A stretch of DNA of 64,000 nucleotides, from assembly GCA_039812765.1 (NCBI GenBank), contig JBDIBF010000004.1:14882-78881 (forward strand), in the 5' to 3' direction. A program made the position numbers and the translations under genes. This document shows positions 34,146 to 43,189 of the stretch, in pieces (position 1 is the first letter of the stretch; each line of letters opens with the position of its first letter). The DNA is from JADJVL01 sp039812765 (GTDB lineage Bacteria > Acidobacteriota > Holophagae > Holophagales > Holophagaceae). Under the pieces are notes generated by a model. That model did not search any database. It saw only the letters and a list, made by a program, of their open reading frames with translations, and had not been told where the DNA came from.

Positions 34146-34969
34146 GGCTCGGGCTCCGGGAAGGAAAGGGGCTGCGGCATCTGGGTCAGGCGGCCCAGGG
34201 CCGCGAGCACCGGGATGCCCATGGAGAAGGGCGTGAGGATGCGGGTCGCCTCCGGCGTCCCCACGAAGACGAAGGGCAGCGCCAGCACCCCGTAGGCGAG
34301 CACGGGGATGGCGGTGGCCAGGCGCGTCAGCCGGTCCGGCGGCGGGTCCGGCAGGGATGTCTCGACGAGCCGCCAGACCACCGAGATGATGAAGGCGGTC
34401 TGGAGGCCCGCGAGGAAGGCCGCGAAGGGGATGCCGAAGTAGGGACCCGGGTACTTGAAGACCCAGGCCTTCTGCTGGAGCAGCAGCCAGGGGTGCATCG
34501 CCAGGTCCCAGGCCGTGACCACCAGCGCCGTGAGGAAGGCCATGCAGGCCACCCACCAGCCCTTCTGGATGGTCGGCGACGGCTTGCCCTCGCCGATGAG
34601 GTTCGCGATGACCGTGCTGAAGTAGAACATCGTGAACCACGTGAGGGGCACCGTGAAGGGCACCAGGCCGATGCGCGGCCCCAGCGCCTCCGTGTAGGCA
34701 TAGGGCGTCGCCAGGTGCGTGGCGATGGCCAGCGTCTGGGCCGTCCAGCTCGCCCCGTAGACGAAGCCGAACATCGCCGTCGCCGTCCGCCAGCCCAGCA
34801 GGTACCAGGCGTGGGAGAGGGCCAGCAGCCCGAAGATCAGGCTCCCCGCCACCACGCCGAGGCGCTCCCCCTCCCCCGCGGCCTGGAGGATGTGCACCGC
34901 CGCTCCCGCGAGGAAGAGCAGCAGGAAGAAGGTTGTCATCAGCCGGTCCTTGGAGGACGGTTCATCCAT
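34142..34969 (-). CDS. Carotenoid biosynthesis membrane protein, CruF/DUF422-like (copy 2)
   Basis: A 275-residue paralogue of the downstream gene, with about seven hydrophobic helices and the landmarks VVTAWDLAMHPWLL and GPYFGIPFAAFLAG. The start at 34969 (MDEPSSKDRLM) follows a GAGG and places the first helix at the usual distance. The segment aligned with the YVYTDVLG of copy 1 reads PYAYTEALGPRIG, so substrates or functions may have diverged. It is transcribed away from the kinase gene with 71 bases between starts. Confidence 0.78.
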   Translation of the reverse strand: MDEPSSKDRLMTTFFLLLFLAGAAVHILQAAGEGERLGVVAGSLIFGLLALSHAWYLLGWRTATAMFGFVYGASWTAQTLAIATHLATPYAYTEALGPRIGLVPFTVPLTWFTMFYFSTVIANLIGEGKPSPTIQKGWWVACMAFLTALVVTAWDLAMHPWLLLQQKAWVFKYPGPYFGIPFAAFLAGLQTAFIISVVWRLVETSLPDPPPDRLTRLATAIPVLAYGVLALPFVFVGTPEATRILTPFSMGIPVLAALGRLTQMPQPLSFPEPEP

Positions 34970-35040
34970 GGGTGCCTCGGAGAAGGGTTGTGCAGCCAGC
35001 ATACGCGAAGGGGATTCGATTAGTCTGGTACGCGACGACC

Positions 35041-38000
35041 ATGACCTCCGAAGGCTTCCAGGGAACCGACCGGCTCCTGATCCGGCGCAGCATCGGATCG
35101 GGCTCCTTCGGCATGGTCTTCGAGGCCTTCGACCACCACCGCCAGGGCGTGGTGGCCCTCAAGACCCTCACCCACATGGGCCCCGAGGCCCTGCTGCAGT
35201 TCAAGCGTGAATTCCGGGCCCTGGCGGACCTCAGCCACCCCAACCTGGTGGGCCTCTTCGAGCTCTTCGCCGAGGAGGGCCGCGCCTACTTCACCATGGA
35301 GCTGGTGGACGGCCAGCCCTTCGCCGCCTGGGTGCGCGAGGAGTCGCGGATCCCCAGGAGCGGCCGGACCAGCCGCCACCGCACCGTGGCCGAAGGGCTC
35401 CCCGGGCGCCTCCTCAACATCCAGTCCAGCCAGGACCAGTCCATGCTCCAGGCCGAGGACGTGGCCACCTGGCTCTCGGACTCGGACCGCACCCTCTCGG
35501 TGCCCCTCACCGGCCCGGGAAAGCCCGTGGGGGACCCCGAGCGCCTGCGGGGCGCTCTGGGCCAGCTCGTGGAAGGCGTCGCCGCGCTGCACGGCGCCGG
35601 CAAGCTGCACCGCGACCTCAAGAGCAACAATGTGCTCGTCACCGCCGACGGCCGGGTGGTGATCCTCGACTTCGGCCTCGTCCTGGATCTCGCCCCCCAG
35701 GACATGTGGGCCCTGGGCCTGCCCCCCAAGCTGGTGGGCACGCCCAGCCACATGGCCCCCGAGCAGGGCGCCACCGGCGTGGCCACCGAGGCGAGCGACT
35801 GGTACAGCGTGGGGGTGATGCTCTACGAGTCCCTGAGCGGGCGCCTCCCCTTCCAGGGCACGCCCATGGAAATCATCCAGGCCAAGAACGAGATGGACCC
35901 ACCCCACGTGCGGGACCTGGCGCCAGGGGTGCCCGAGGACCTCGCGGAGCTGGCCATGGCCCTGCTGCGCCGGGGTCCCCACCTGCGGCCGGACGTCGCC
36001 GAGATCCGCGCGCGCCTGGGCCGGGCCGCCGCCCAGGAGCTGGACCCCTCGCCCCACCGGCGGCTCCTGGTGGGGCGCGACGGGGAGATGGCCGCCCTGC
36101 GGGAGGCCTTCGACGCCCTGGAGGGCGGACACGGCCGCACCGTGCTGGTCCACGGCAGCTCCGGCCTGGGCAAGACCTTCCTGGTGCGACGTTTCCTGCG
36201 CGGCCTCCAGCAGGACCATCCCCGCGCCATGCTCCTCTTCGGACGCTGCTACGAGCAGGAGAGCGTGCCCTTCAAGGCGGTGGACGGCCTCATCGACGCC
36301 CTCAGCCAGGTCCTGCGCTTCCTGCCGGCCCCGGAGGTCGAGGCCCTGCTGCCCCGGCACATCCAGGCCCTCGCCAAGCTCTTCCCGGTGCTCCAGCAGG
36401 TCGGCCCGGTGGCCCGCGCCCAGGCGCGGGTGACCGAGATCCGGGACCCCCAGGAACTGCGGCGGCGCGCCTTCGGCGCCCTGCGCGAACTGCTGGCCCG
36501 GCTTGGCGAGTCGAGGCCCCTGGTGCTGGTGGTGGACGACCTCCACTGGGGAGACCTGGACAGCGCGGCCCTGCTCCTCGAGCTGGTGCGCCCTCCGGAC
36601 TCCCCCCGCCTGCTCATGGTGCTCTGCTACCGCAGCGAGGAGTCGGAAACGGCCCCCGTCCTCGCGGAGCTGCTGCCGGAGCTGCGCGCCCAGGACGCCC
36701 ACCTGGGGGAAGTGAACCTGGCCCAGCTCAGCCCGGACAGCGCCGGGGCCCTGGCGCGCAGCCTGGTGGACGACCCGGCCCGCGCCGAGGCCATCGTGCG
36801 CGAGGCCGGCGGGAATCCCCTCTTCATCGGCGAGCTGGCCCGGGCCGGGGCCCTGGACGCGGCGGAATCCGCCGGGGACGCGCGGCCCGTCTTCGAGCGC
36901 GCGCTGATGGCCCGGGTGGACGCCCTTCCGTCCCGGAGCCGGGACCTGCTGCGCCTCCTGGCGGTGGCGGGCTATCCCCTGGAGTGGGAGACCCTCCGCC
37001 GCGCCGCGGGCGTGGATCCCAGCGGGGCCGACCCCTTCGCGCCCTTGCGCACCGCGCGGCTGGCCCGCGTCCGCGGCGTCCCGGGCCGCCGCATCCTCGA
37101 GGCCTACCACGACCGGGTGCGGGAGACCGTCGCCGCCAGCCTGGCGCCGGAGGAGACCCGCGCCAGCCACCTCAGCCTGGCGGCGGCGGTGGAGCAGTCG
37201 AGCCGGCCCGACGCCCAGGCCCTCGCCTACCACTACGAGGCCGCGGGGCTGCGGGACCGCGCCGCCGTCTACACCGCCCGGGCCGCCGCCGAGGCCGAGG
37301 CCGCCCTGGCCTTCGAGCGGGCCGCCAGCTTCTACGAGCGCTCCGTCGCCCTGCGGGAGGCCGGCGACCCGGAGGTCCCCGCCCTGCGCCTCGCCATGGC
37401 GGAGGCCCTCAGCCACGCCGGGCAGTGCCCGAAGGCCGCCGACGCCTTCCTGGAGGCCGCCGCGGCCCCGGGCCTGGATCCCGCCGAGGCCCGCCGCCTG
37501 CGCCGCCGCGCGGCGGAGGAGCTCTTCAACTGCGGCCGCCTCGAGCGCGCCCTCGCCATCAGCCGGGAGCTCCTGGCCTGGGCGGGGGCCTCGATCCCCG
37601 AAGGGCGCCTCGCCTCCATCCTCTCCCTGCTCGCCTCACGGCTGCGCCTGCGGCTCCGGGGCTACGCCTTCCGGCTCCGCCCTCCCGAGGAGATCCCCGC
37701 CGAGGCCCTGGAGCGCCTCGACATCCTCTGGACCGTGGCCCACGGCCTCGGCCCCTACGACATCTTCCGGGCCGCGGACCTCACCGCCCGCGAATTGCGT
37801 CTGGCCCTGGACCTGGGCGAGCCCCAGCACATCCTCCAGGGCCTGGCCCACGAGACCACCATGACCAGCACCAAGGGCGTGAAGGCCGCGGCGGAGGTGG
37901 CGGCCCTGCAGGCGCTGACCACCTCGCTGGCGGAGCGCATCGGGACCCCCGACGCCCTGGCGCGGGCGGCCATCAGTGCGGGCCTGGTGGCGCTGCAGAC

Positions 38001-38844
38001 CGGACGCTGGCAGGCCTCCGCGGAGGCCCTCGAGAAGGGCGAGGCCATGCTGGTGACCGGCGCGTCCTACGAGTTCCACGTGGCCCAGCTCTACGGCCTC
38101 TGGTCCAGGAGCATCATCGGCGACTACCGCGCCGTGGCCCGGCGCTACTACGAACTGCTGCAGGCGGCGCGGCACCAGGGCGACCTGCTCATGGAGGCCA
38201 ACCTCCGCATCGTCTTCGGAAGCCGCCTGCTGCTGCGGGAGGACGAGCCGGCCGCGGCGCTGCAGGAGGTCGACGAGGGCATCGCCCTCCTGCCCGCGGG
38301 CGCCTTCCTGTCCTCCCACTACAACCACCTGACGAACCGGGGCGACGTCCTGCTCTACATGGACCGGCCCGGGGAGGCCAGGGCCTTCCTGGACGGCTGC
38401 CGCAAGCCGCTGAAGCAGTCCTTCCTGCTTTCCATCCAGGCCATGCGCGCCGCGATCCTCGAGCTCGACGCCCGGGTCGACCTGGCCCTCGCCGCCCGTG
38501 GGGACCGCCGTGCCGCCGCCCGGGCCCGGGCCCTCCACCGCCGGCTGGCGAAGGAGGGGCTGCCCTTCGCCACCGCCGCGGGCCTGCGCAACGCCGGGGG
38601 CCTCGCCTGGACCGAGGGACGGCGGGACGAGGCCCTCACCCTGCTGTTCCAGGCGGTGGAGCTCTACGACAGCCAGCAGATGGGCCTGCACGCCGCCACC
38701 TGCCGCCGCGCGCGCGGCCTGATGCTCGGCGGCCCAGTGGGGGCGGACCAGGTGGCCCAGGCGGAGGCCTGGATGCGCTCCGAGGGCTTCGCGGACCTGG
38801 CCTCCGTGACCCGGATGTACCTCCCTGTGGCGCTGCCGGCGTAG
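35041..38844 (+). CDS. Ser/Thr protein kinase fused to AAA/NACHT-like ATPase and TPR region
   Basis: A 1267-residue signalling protein. Kinase domain, residues about 10-330: glycine loop GSGSFGMV, K41, HRDLKSNN with D192, DFG at 210-212, and APE-like MAPEQG. An ATPase domain follows from about 340: Walker A HGSSGLGKT at 371-379 and VLVVDDLHWGD. A long helical, TPR-like C-terminus completes it. The layout recalls PknK-type proteins. Odd feature: about 65 polar, Ser/Arg-rich residues (about 100-165) are inserted between the hinge and the catalytic loop. No membrane helix is seen. It may signal to the FHA kinase at 13430; that link is speculative. Confidence 0.88.
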   Translation: MTSEGFQGTDRLLIRRSIGSGSFGMVFEAFDHHRQGVVALKTLTHMGPEALLQFKREFRALADLSHPNLVGLFELFAEEGRAYFTMELVDGQPFAAWVREESRIPRSGRTSRHRTVAEGLPGRLLNIQSSQDQSMLQAEDVATWLSDSDRTLSVPLTGPGKPVGDPERLRGALGQLVEGVAALHGAGKLHRDLKSNNVLVTADGRVVILDFGLVLDLAPQDMWALGLPPKLVGTPSHMAPEQGATGVATEASDWYSVGVMLYESLSGRLPFQGTPMEIIQAKNEMDPPHVRDLAPGVPEDLAELAMALLRRGPHLRPDVAEIRARLGRAAAQELDPSPHRRLLVGRDGEMAALREAFDALEGGHGRTVLVHGSSGLGKTFLVRRFLRGLQQDHPRAMLLFGRCYEQESVPFKAVDGLIDALSQVLRFLPAPEVEALLPRHIQALAKLFPVLQQVGPVARAQARVTEIRDPQELRRRAFGALRELLARLGESRPLVLVVDDLHWGDLDSAALLLELVRPPDSPRLLMVLCYRSEESETAPVLAELLPELRAQDAHLGEVNLAQLSPDSAGALARSLVDDPARAEAIVREAGGNPLFIGELARAGALDAAESAGDARPVFERALMARVDALPSRSRDLLRLLAVAGYPLEWETLRRAAGVDPSGADPFAPLRTARLARVRGVPGRRILEAYHDRVRETVAASLAPEETRASHLSLAAAVEQSSRPDAQALAYHYEAAGLRDRAAVYTARAAAEAEAALAFERAASFYERSVALREAGDPEVPALRLAMAEALSHAGQCPKAADAFLEAAAAPGLDPAEARRLRRRAAEELFNCGRLERALAISRELLAWAGASIPEGRLASILSLLASRLRLRLRGYAFRLRPPEEIPAEALERLDILWTVAHGLGPYDIFRAADLTARELRLALDLGEPQHILQGLAHETTMTSTKGVKAAAEVAALQALTTSLAERIGTPDALARAAISAGLVALQTGRWQASAEALEKGEAMLVTGASYEFHVAQLYGLWSRSIIGDYRAVARRYYELLQAARHQGDLLMEANLRIVFGSRLLLREDEPAAALQEVDEGIALLPAGAFLSSHYNHLTNRGDVLLYMDRPGEARAFLDGCRKPLKQSFLLSIQAMRAAILELDARVDLALAARGDRRAAARARALHRRLAKEGLPFATAAGLRNAGGLAWTEGRRDEALTLLFQAVELYDSQQMGLHAATCRRARGLMLGGPVGADQVAQAEAWMRSEGFADLASVTRMYLPVALPA

Positions 38845-38881
38845 ACCGCCGCGCCGCCGGGCTGCGGGCCCCGGAGGGCCT

Positions 38882-41809
38882 TCAGAAGCTGTATTTCACG
38901 CCGAACTGGAGCTGGCGCCGGTCGGTGGACCGCACCGGCGTGCCGTAGGGCGGCTGGACCGACGCGAGGTTGTTCTGGACCTCCAGCACGTCGCCCCGAT
39001 TGAACAGGTTGAAGACCTCCAGCGTCGCCTCCAGCCGCGCCCCTCCGAGGCGGAAGCCGCGCCCGGCCCTGACGTCCAGGCGGCTCGCGGACGGGAGCGT
39101 CTCGGAATTGCGGCCCACGCCCTCCGGACGGTCCGAGGTGCCGTCGCCATCGTAGTTCCGGTCGTAGCCCGCGAGCCTGGTGTACGGCCGGCCCGAGGCC
39201 CACGTGGCGATCCAGCCGAGGGTCCAGTCCCGGGTCCAGGCGCTGGCGCGGTCCCCGCTCCGCCAGACGCCGCTGCACAGGAGCCGGTGCCGCTGGTCCT
39301 GCACGCTGGGCCCCCATTCGCTGCCCGGGTCGAAAGTATTCTGGGGGGTGAAGTCCGCGGTCCAGTCGATGAAGTTGTCCCGGGTGCGGCTGTGGGTGTA
39401 GCTGGCCTTCACCAGCAGGCGAGCGTCGGGCTTCCAGGTCCAGGCGAGGCTCTGGCTCCCGTGGCGGGTCTCCCCCGAGCCGTCGGCGCGGTTCAGGCTG
39501 CTGTAGCGCAGGTCGGGACGACGCTGGACGGGTGCGGCGGAGACGGCGGGGTCCAGGTAGAGCACGTACGCGTTCACGTCCCGCACGTTCAGGAAACCGC
39601 GGCCGCGGGACTGGACGGCCTCGAGCACCACCTGGTGGGCCGGGGCCGGGTTCCACTCGAGGCCCGCGCTGGCCATGTCCATGCGGGGCATCGCCACGCC
39701 GCCGGGCACCACGAAGGTGGTGGGGCCCGCGGGGAGCGAGGCGTAGCGGCGGTTCTGGGCCACGCCGTCGGCGTTGGCCCAGGTGATCATCGGGCCCTGC
39801 AGCGGCGGGTCGATGAAGGTGCGGATGACGGTGCGCACGTCCGAGCCGTTGTACAGGCGGATCCCGTAGATCGGCCCCTGGTTCACGGGGCCGCTGTAGC
39901 GCCCCCAGCCGCCGTAGGCGCGCAGGTCGGGCGTCGCCTGCCAGCTCAGGTGGATGCGGGGCGAGACCAGGCTGGAGGTCCAGTCCCGGTTCACGCGGAA
40001 GTTGGCCGGGTAGTCGTGGCCGCCCAGGGGCGCACCGGCGGGGAGCTGCACCGGCCCTGCGCCCGGGATGGACGCCGCGGGCGGGTTCTGGAGGGCCTCG
40101 TAGTCCGGGGTGTCGGGGAAGGGCGGAAAGGCCTGGCGCTCCCACCGGAGCCCCGCGCGGACCAGCAGCGTGGGCGTGGTCTGCCACTCGTCCTGGAGGA
40201 AGGCCGCCTCGCTGCGGGACGTGTAGGAGGCGCGGGCGTTCCCGTAGCTCTGCACGAAGGCCACGGGGAAGCCCGTGCCGCCGAAGGGGTTCGGGGCCGT
40301 GAAGGCGTCGAGGCTGGTGGGGAAGTAGAGGGGCACGCCGAAGGGACGGAGGTCCAGGGCCTGGAATCGGTACAGGCCCGAGAAGTTCTGGGGCACGGTG
40401 GCGGTGTTGTCCGCCTTCAACAGGTCGAAGCCGGCCTTCAGGGTGTGTGCGCCCGCGAGGAGCGTGAGCGTGTCGGCGAGCTGCGTGTAGGAGACCGCGG
40501 AGGCCTGGTTCGAGAGGCGCTGGGTGCCGAAGGAGGCGGCGCCCAGGATCTCCACGAAGACGGTGCTGGCGGCGTCCAGGCTGTCCAAGGTGGAGGAGCG
40601 CCGGCTGTGCATGAGCTTCGCCTCGTTGACGAAGCGCTCGCCGACGTACTGGTGGCTCAGGGTCAGGGTGCGGTCGGCGGTGCGGCGCTCCGCGCCGGCG
40701 CTCTTCGCCACCAGGCCCCCCCAGCGGACGGCATTCCCGTCCTCCTCCCCGCTGTAGAGGTAGCGGACGGTGAAGCGGCTCGCCGCGCTCTGCACCCAGT
40801 CCACCCGGAGCAGGACGTTGAAGGCGGTCTCGTCGTAGGGCAGCTTGCCGGTCTCGAGACCGAAGCCGGCCGAGCGCACCGCGGAGGCCACCGCCGGGGT
40901 GATGGCGACCTCGTTCTCGTCGGTCTTCCGCAGGCGTTCGAAGGCGGCGAAGTAGAAGAGCCGGTCCTTGAGGATGGCCCCGCCCGCGGTCGCGCCGTAT
41001 TGGTGGAGGTCCAGGTCGGGCCGGTCGGCGGCGAGGCGGCCGGGGCGCAGGAAATAGAAGGCCGAGCCTGAGAACGCGTTCGTCCCGCTCTTGGTCACCG
41101 TGTTCACGAGGCCGCCCAGGGCGCGGCCGTACTCCACGCCGTAGGCGCCGGTGATGACCTGGAACTCCTGCACGGCCTCCTGGCTGAGCCCCGAGCGGAT
41201 GGCGCCGCCCCCCAGATCGTTGTTGTCCAGGCCGTCCAGCATGAAGTTGTTCTGCCGGGCGGGCATGCCGTTGACGCTCAGCTTCGAGCTTGGCGCGCCA
41301 TCGTTGACGGGCGCGTTGCTGAGGGCCACGGCGGGGGTGGTGAGGGCGAAGTCGGAGAAGGATCGCCGGCTGATGGGCAGGTCCGGGATGAGCTCGGGGC
41401 CCACCACCGTCGCGGCCATGGTGCGGGTGGGATCCACGAGCTCGCCGGGGGCGACCACCTCCACCCGCGCGCCGGCGTCCCCCAGCCGCGCGTCCACCTG
41501 GACGGTGGTGCCCACGGCGAGGTCGAGGGCCGGGGCCGTCCACTCGGCCCCACCCGCCGCGCGCACCTCCAGGCGGTAACGGCCGGGTGGCAGCAGCCGC
41601 AGCACATAGGCCCCGTCGGAGCCCGCGCGCGCCGTCCGGACCTCGCCGGTGCCCTCCCGCCGCAGCCGCACCTCCGCGCCCGCGGCCGGCCGTCCGCCCG
41701 CCGTGACGGAGCCCCGCAGATCCGCCGACGTGGGCCCCGTGCTCTGGGCCGCAAGGGCCAGGGGCAGGGACGCGAGGAGCAGGGCTCGGCGGCGGGCGGG
41801 CAGGGTCAC
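38882..41809 (-). CDS. TonB-dependent outer-membrane receptor with carboxypeptidase-regulatory-like domain
   Basis: A 975-residue receptor of the Oar/acidobacterial type. A signal peptide (RRALLLASLPLALAAQS) precedes a Cna/CarboxypepD-like beta-sandwich (residues about 30-110). A plug follows with the QNNFMLDGLDNNDLG segment and EYGRALGGLVNTVTKSGTN. The large barrel ends in the outer-membrane signal KYSF. The GTG at 41809 is the start that places the signal peptide correctly. Ligand unknown; such receptors often import peptides or glycans. It diverges from the sulfurtransferase gene with 115 bases for promoters. Confidence 0.9.
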   Translation of the reverse strand: MTLPARRRALLLASLPLALAAQSTGPTSADLRGSVTAGGRPAAGAEVRLRREGTGEVRTARAGSDGAYVLRLLPPGRYRLEVRAAGGAEWTAPALDLAVGTTVQVDARLGDAGARVEVVAPGELVDPTRTMAATVVGPELIPDLPISRRSFSDFALTTPAVALSNAPVNDGAPSSKLSVNGMPARQNNFMLDGLDNNDLGGGAIRSGLSQEAVQEFQVITGAYGVEYGRALGGLVNTVTKSGTNAFSGSAFYFLRPGRLAADRPDLDLHQYGATAGGAILKDRLFYFAAFERLRKTDENEVAITPAVASAVRSAGFGLETGKLPYDETAFNVLLRVDWVQSAASRFTVRYLYSGEEDGNAVRWGGLVAKSAGAERRTADRTLTLSHQYVGERFVNEAKLMHSRRSSTLDSLDAASTVFVEILGAASFGTQRLSNQASAVSYTQLADTLTLLAGAHTLKAGFDLLKADNTATVPQNFSGLYRFQALDLRPFGVPLYFPTSLDAFTAPNPFGGTGFPVAFVQSYGNARASYTSRSEAAFLQDEWQTTPTLLVRAGLRWERQAFPPFPDTPDYEALQNPPAASIPGAGPVQLPAGAPLGGHDYPANFRVNRDWTSSLVSPRIHLSWQATPDLRAYGGWGRYSGPVNQGPIYGIRLYNGSDVRTVIRTFIDPPLQGPMITWANADGVAQNRRYASLPAGPTTFVVPGGVAMPRMDMASAGLEWNPAPAHQVVLEAVQSRGRGFLNVRDVNAYVLYLDPAVSAAPVQRRPDLRYSSLNRADGSGETRHGSQSLAWTWKPDARLLVKASYTHSRTRDNFIDWTADFTPQNTFDPGSEWGPSVQDQRHRLLCSGVWRSGDRASAWTRDWTLGWIATWASGRPYTRLAGYDRNYDGDGTSDRPEGVGRNSETLPSASRLDVRAGRGFRLGGARLEATLEVFNLFNRGDVLEVQNNLASVQPPYGTPVRSTDRRQLQFGVKYSF

Positions 41810-41924
41810 GGAGGCCTCGGAGGTTGGCGTCCGTTGTACCACGGGCGCCGGGGTGGGCTCCGGGACGGGGGGCTGGCCCCGGGTGGGCGGCGCGCCTAGG
41901 CTGGGTTCCCGTCCCGGAGGTTCC

Positions 41925-42812
41925 ATGCCCCGCCTCTCGTCAGGCCTTCTCCTCGCCGTCTTCTCCTGCGCCGCCCTGCCCTGCGCCGCCCAGCCGGCCG
42001 CCCCGGCCGTGCGCGGCGGCATGCTGGTCTCCACGGCCTGGCTCGCCGCCCACGCCAAGGACCCGGACCTGGTGCTGCTCCACGTGGCGGACACCTTCGC
42101 GGACTACCGGCGGGGCCACATCCCGGGCGCGCGCTTCCTGGCCACGGGGAAGTTCATCGACAACGCCGGGAAGCTGGGCTCCGAGCTGCCGCCGGTGGAG
42201 GCCCTGGCGAAGGCCTTCGGCGACCTCGGCGTGACCGCGAAGAGCCGGGTGGTGGTCTACACGACGGCCTGGCCGCCCACCGCCGCCCGGGCCTGGTTCA
42301 CCCTCGACGCCCTGGGCCTGGGGGACCGCGCCGCCCTGCTGGACGGCGGCGTGGAGCAGTGGCTGGCGGAGGACCGCCCGGTCACCCAGGCCCTGCCCCC
42401 CTTCGCGCCGGCGGCGCTCGTGCCCCGGCCGAAGCTGGAGGCCCGCGCCACCCTCGAGGACGTCCGCAAGGCCCTGGACGCGCCCGGCGGCCCCGCCTGC
42501 CGGATGGTGGACTCCCGGCCCGCCTCGCGCTTCCAGGCTGGCCACCTCGCCGGCGCCGCGACCCTCTACTGGAAGGACACCCTAGAGAGCGACGAGCATC
42601 CCGTGCTGCTGCCGGTGGAGAAGCTGCGCGCCCTCCTCGCCGCCAAGGGCCTGCTCCCCGACCGCAAGGCCATCACCTACTGCGAAGTCGGCCTCCAGGC
42701 CTCCCACGGCTACTTCCTGCTGAAGTACCTCGGCTATGACGCGGCGATGTACGACGGAAGCTACCAGGAGTGGAGCGCGGCGAAACTGCCAGTGGTGGCG
42801 GGGGAGAAGTAG
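41925..42812 (+). CDS. Periplasmic two-domain rhodanese (sulfurtransferase)
   Basis: A 295-residue thiosulfate/3-mercaptopyruvate sulfurtransferase-like protein. The start ATG 41925 follows CCGGAGG. A signal peptide (MPRLSSGLLLAVFSCAALPCAA) exports it. The N-terminal rhodanese domain has VVYTTAW in place of the active-site loop, with no Cys. The C-terminal domain carries the catalytic Cys in ITYCEVGLQASH. This inactive-plus-active arrangement is normal for the family. GHIPGARFL and GHLAGAATLYW are the CH2A-type motifs. The physiological sulfur donor is unknown. Confidence 0.9.
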   Translation: MPRLSSGLLLAVFSCAALPCAAQPAAPAVRGGMLVSTAWLAAHAKDPDLVLLHVADTFADYRRGHIPGARFLATGKFIDNAGKLGSELPPVEALAKAFGDLGVTAKSRVVVYTTAWPPTAARAWFTLDALGLGDRAALLDGGVEQWLAEDRPVTQALPPFAPAALVPRPKLEARATLEDVRKALDAPGGPACRMVDSRPASRFQAGHLAGAATLYWKDTLESDEHPVLLPVEKLRALLAAKGLLPDRKAITYCEVGLQASHGYFLLKYLGYDAAMYDGSYQEWSAAKLPVVAGEK

Positions 42813-42825
42813 AACCCGAATAGAC

Positions 42826-42885
42826 AAGGGGGACCCGTCGGATCCCCCTTCCTGGTGGTCTCTCAGGGACTCGAACCCTGGACCC
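42826..42885 (-). repeat. Duplicated 3' fragment of tRNA-Lys with its terminator
   Basis: This 60-base segment repeats 43013-43072 with one mismatch (42837 G versus 43024 A). It contains the tRNA terminator hairpin, the encoded CCA, the 3' acceptor strand and the T-arm, then diverges before the anticodon arm. No 5' half follows, so it cannot make a tRNA. It may be the scar of an integrative element that used the tRNA 3' end, or of a partial tandem duplication. Confidence 0.75.
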
Positions 42886-43010
42886 AACCGCCCGAAGCGG
42901 GTCGCGGAGCGCGCGTGAGCGCGGCGCAGCGGGGCCCCGCCGGGAGGTTGCAACCGTGCGGTGCCGTGGCTCATGCGCTGCAGACGGGGCCATGCGGAAC
43001 GCCGGAACGG

Positions 43011-43035
43011 AAAAGGGGGACCCATCGGATCCCCC
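43011..43035 (-). terminator. Rho-independent terminator of tRNA-Lys
   Basis: Read on the minus strand just after the tRNA, a stem GGGGGATCC pairs with GGGTCCCCC (one T-G wobble) around a 3-base loop, followed by TTTT. It is a standard intrinsic terminator. Confidence 0.75.
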
Positions 43036-43039
43036 TTCC

Positions 43040-43116
43040 TGGTGGTCTCTCAGGGACTCGAACCCTGGACCCGCTGATTAAGAGTCAGCTGCTCTAACCA
43101 ACTGAGCTAAGAGACC
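43040..43116 (-). tRNA. tRNA-Lys (anticodon CTT)
   Basis: A 77-base tRNA on the minus strand including an encoded CCA. The acceptor stem pairs GGTCTCT with AGAGACC, discriminator A. The D-arm contains AGCTCAGTTGGTTAGAGC. The anticodon stem GCTGA/TCAGC frames loop CTCTTAA, giving anticodon CTT for lysine codon AAG. The T-arm has GGTTCGAGTCC. It lies between the sulfurtransferase gene and trpS. Confidence 0.96.
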
Positions 43117-43189
43117 GTCGAACAGTGTACCTAAATCCCGGCGCCCCGCAAGGGTTTTTCTGGCTGCGGAACGGCTCCGGGCCTGCGTC

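Noticed and set aside
42853..42885. A second functional tRNA
   Set aside because: Only the 3' acceptor strand and T-arm are present; the anticodon and D arms are replaced by unrelated sequence.
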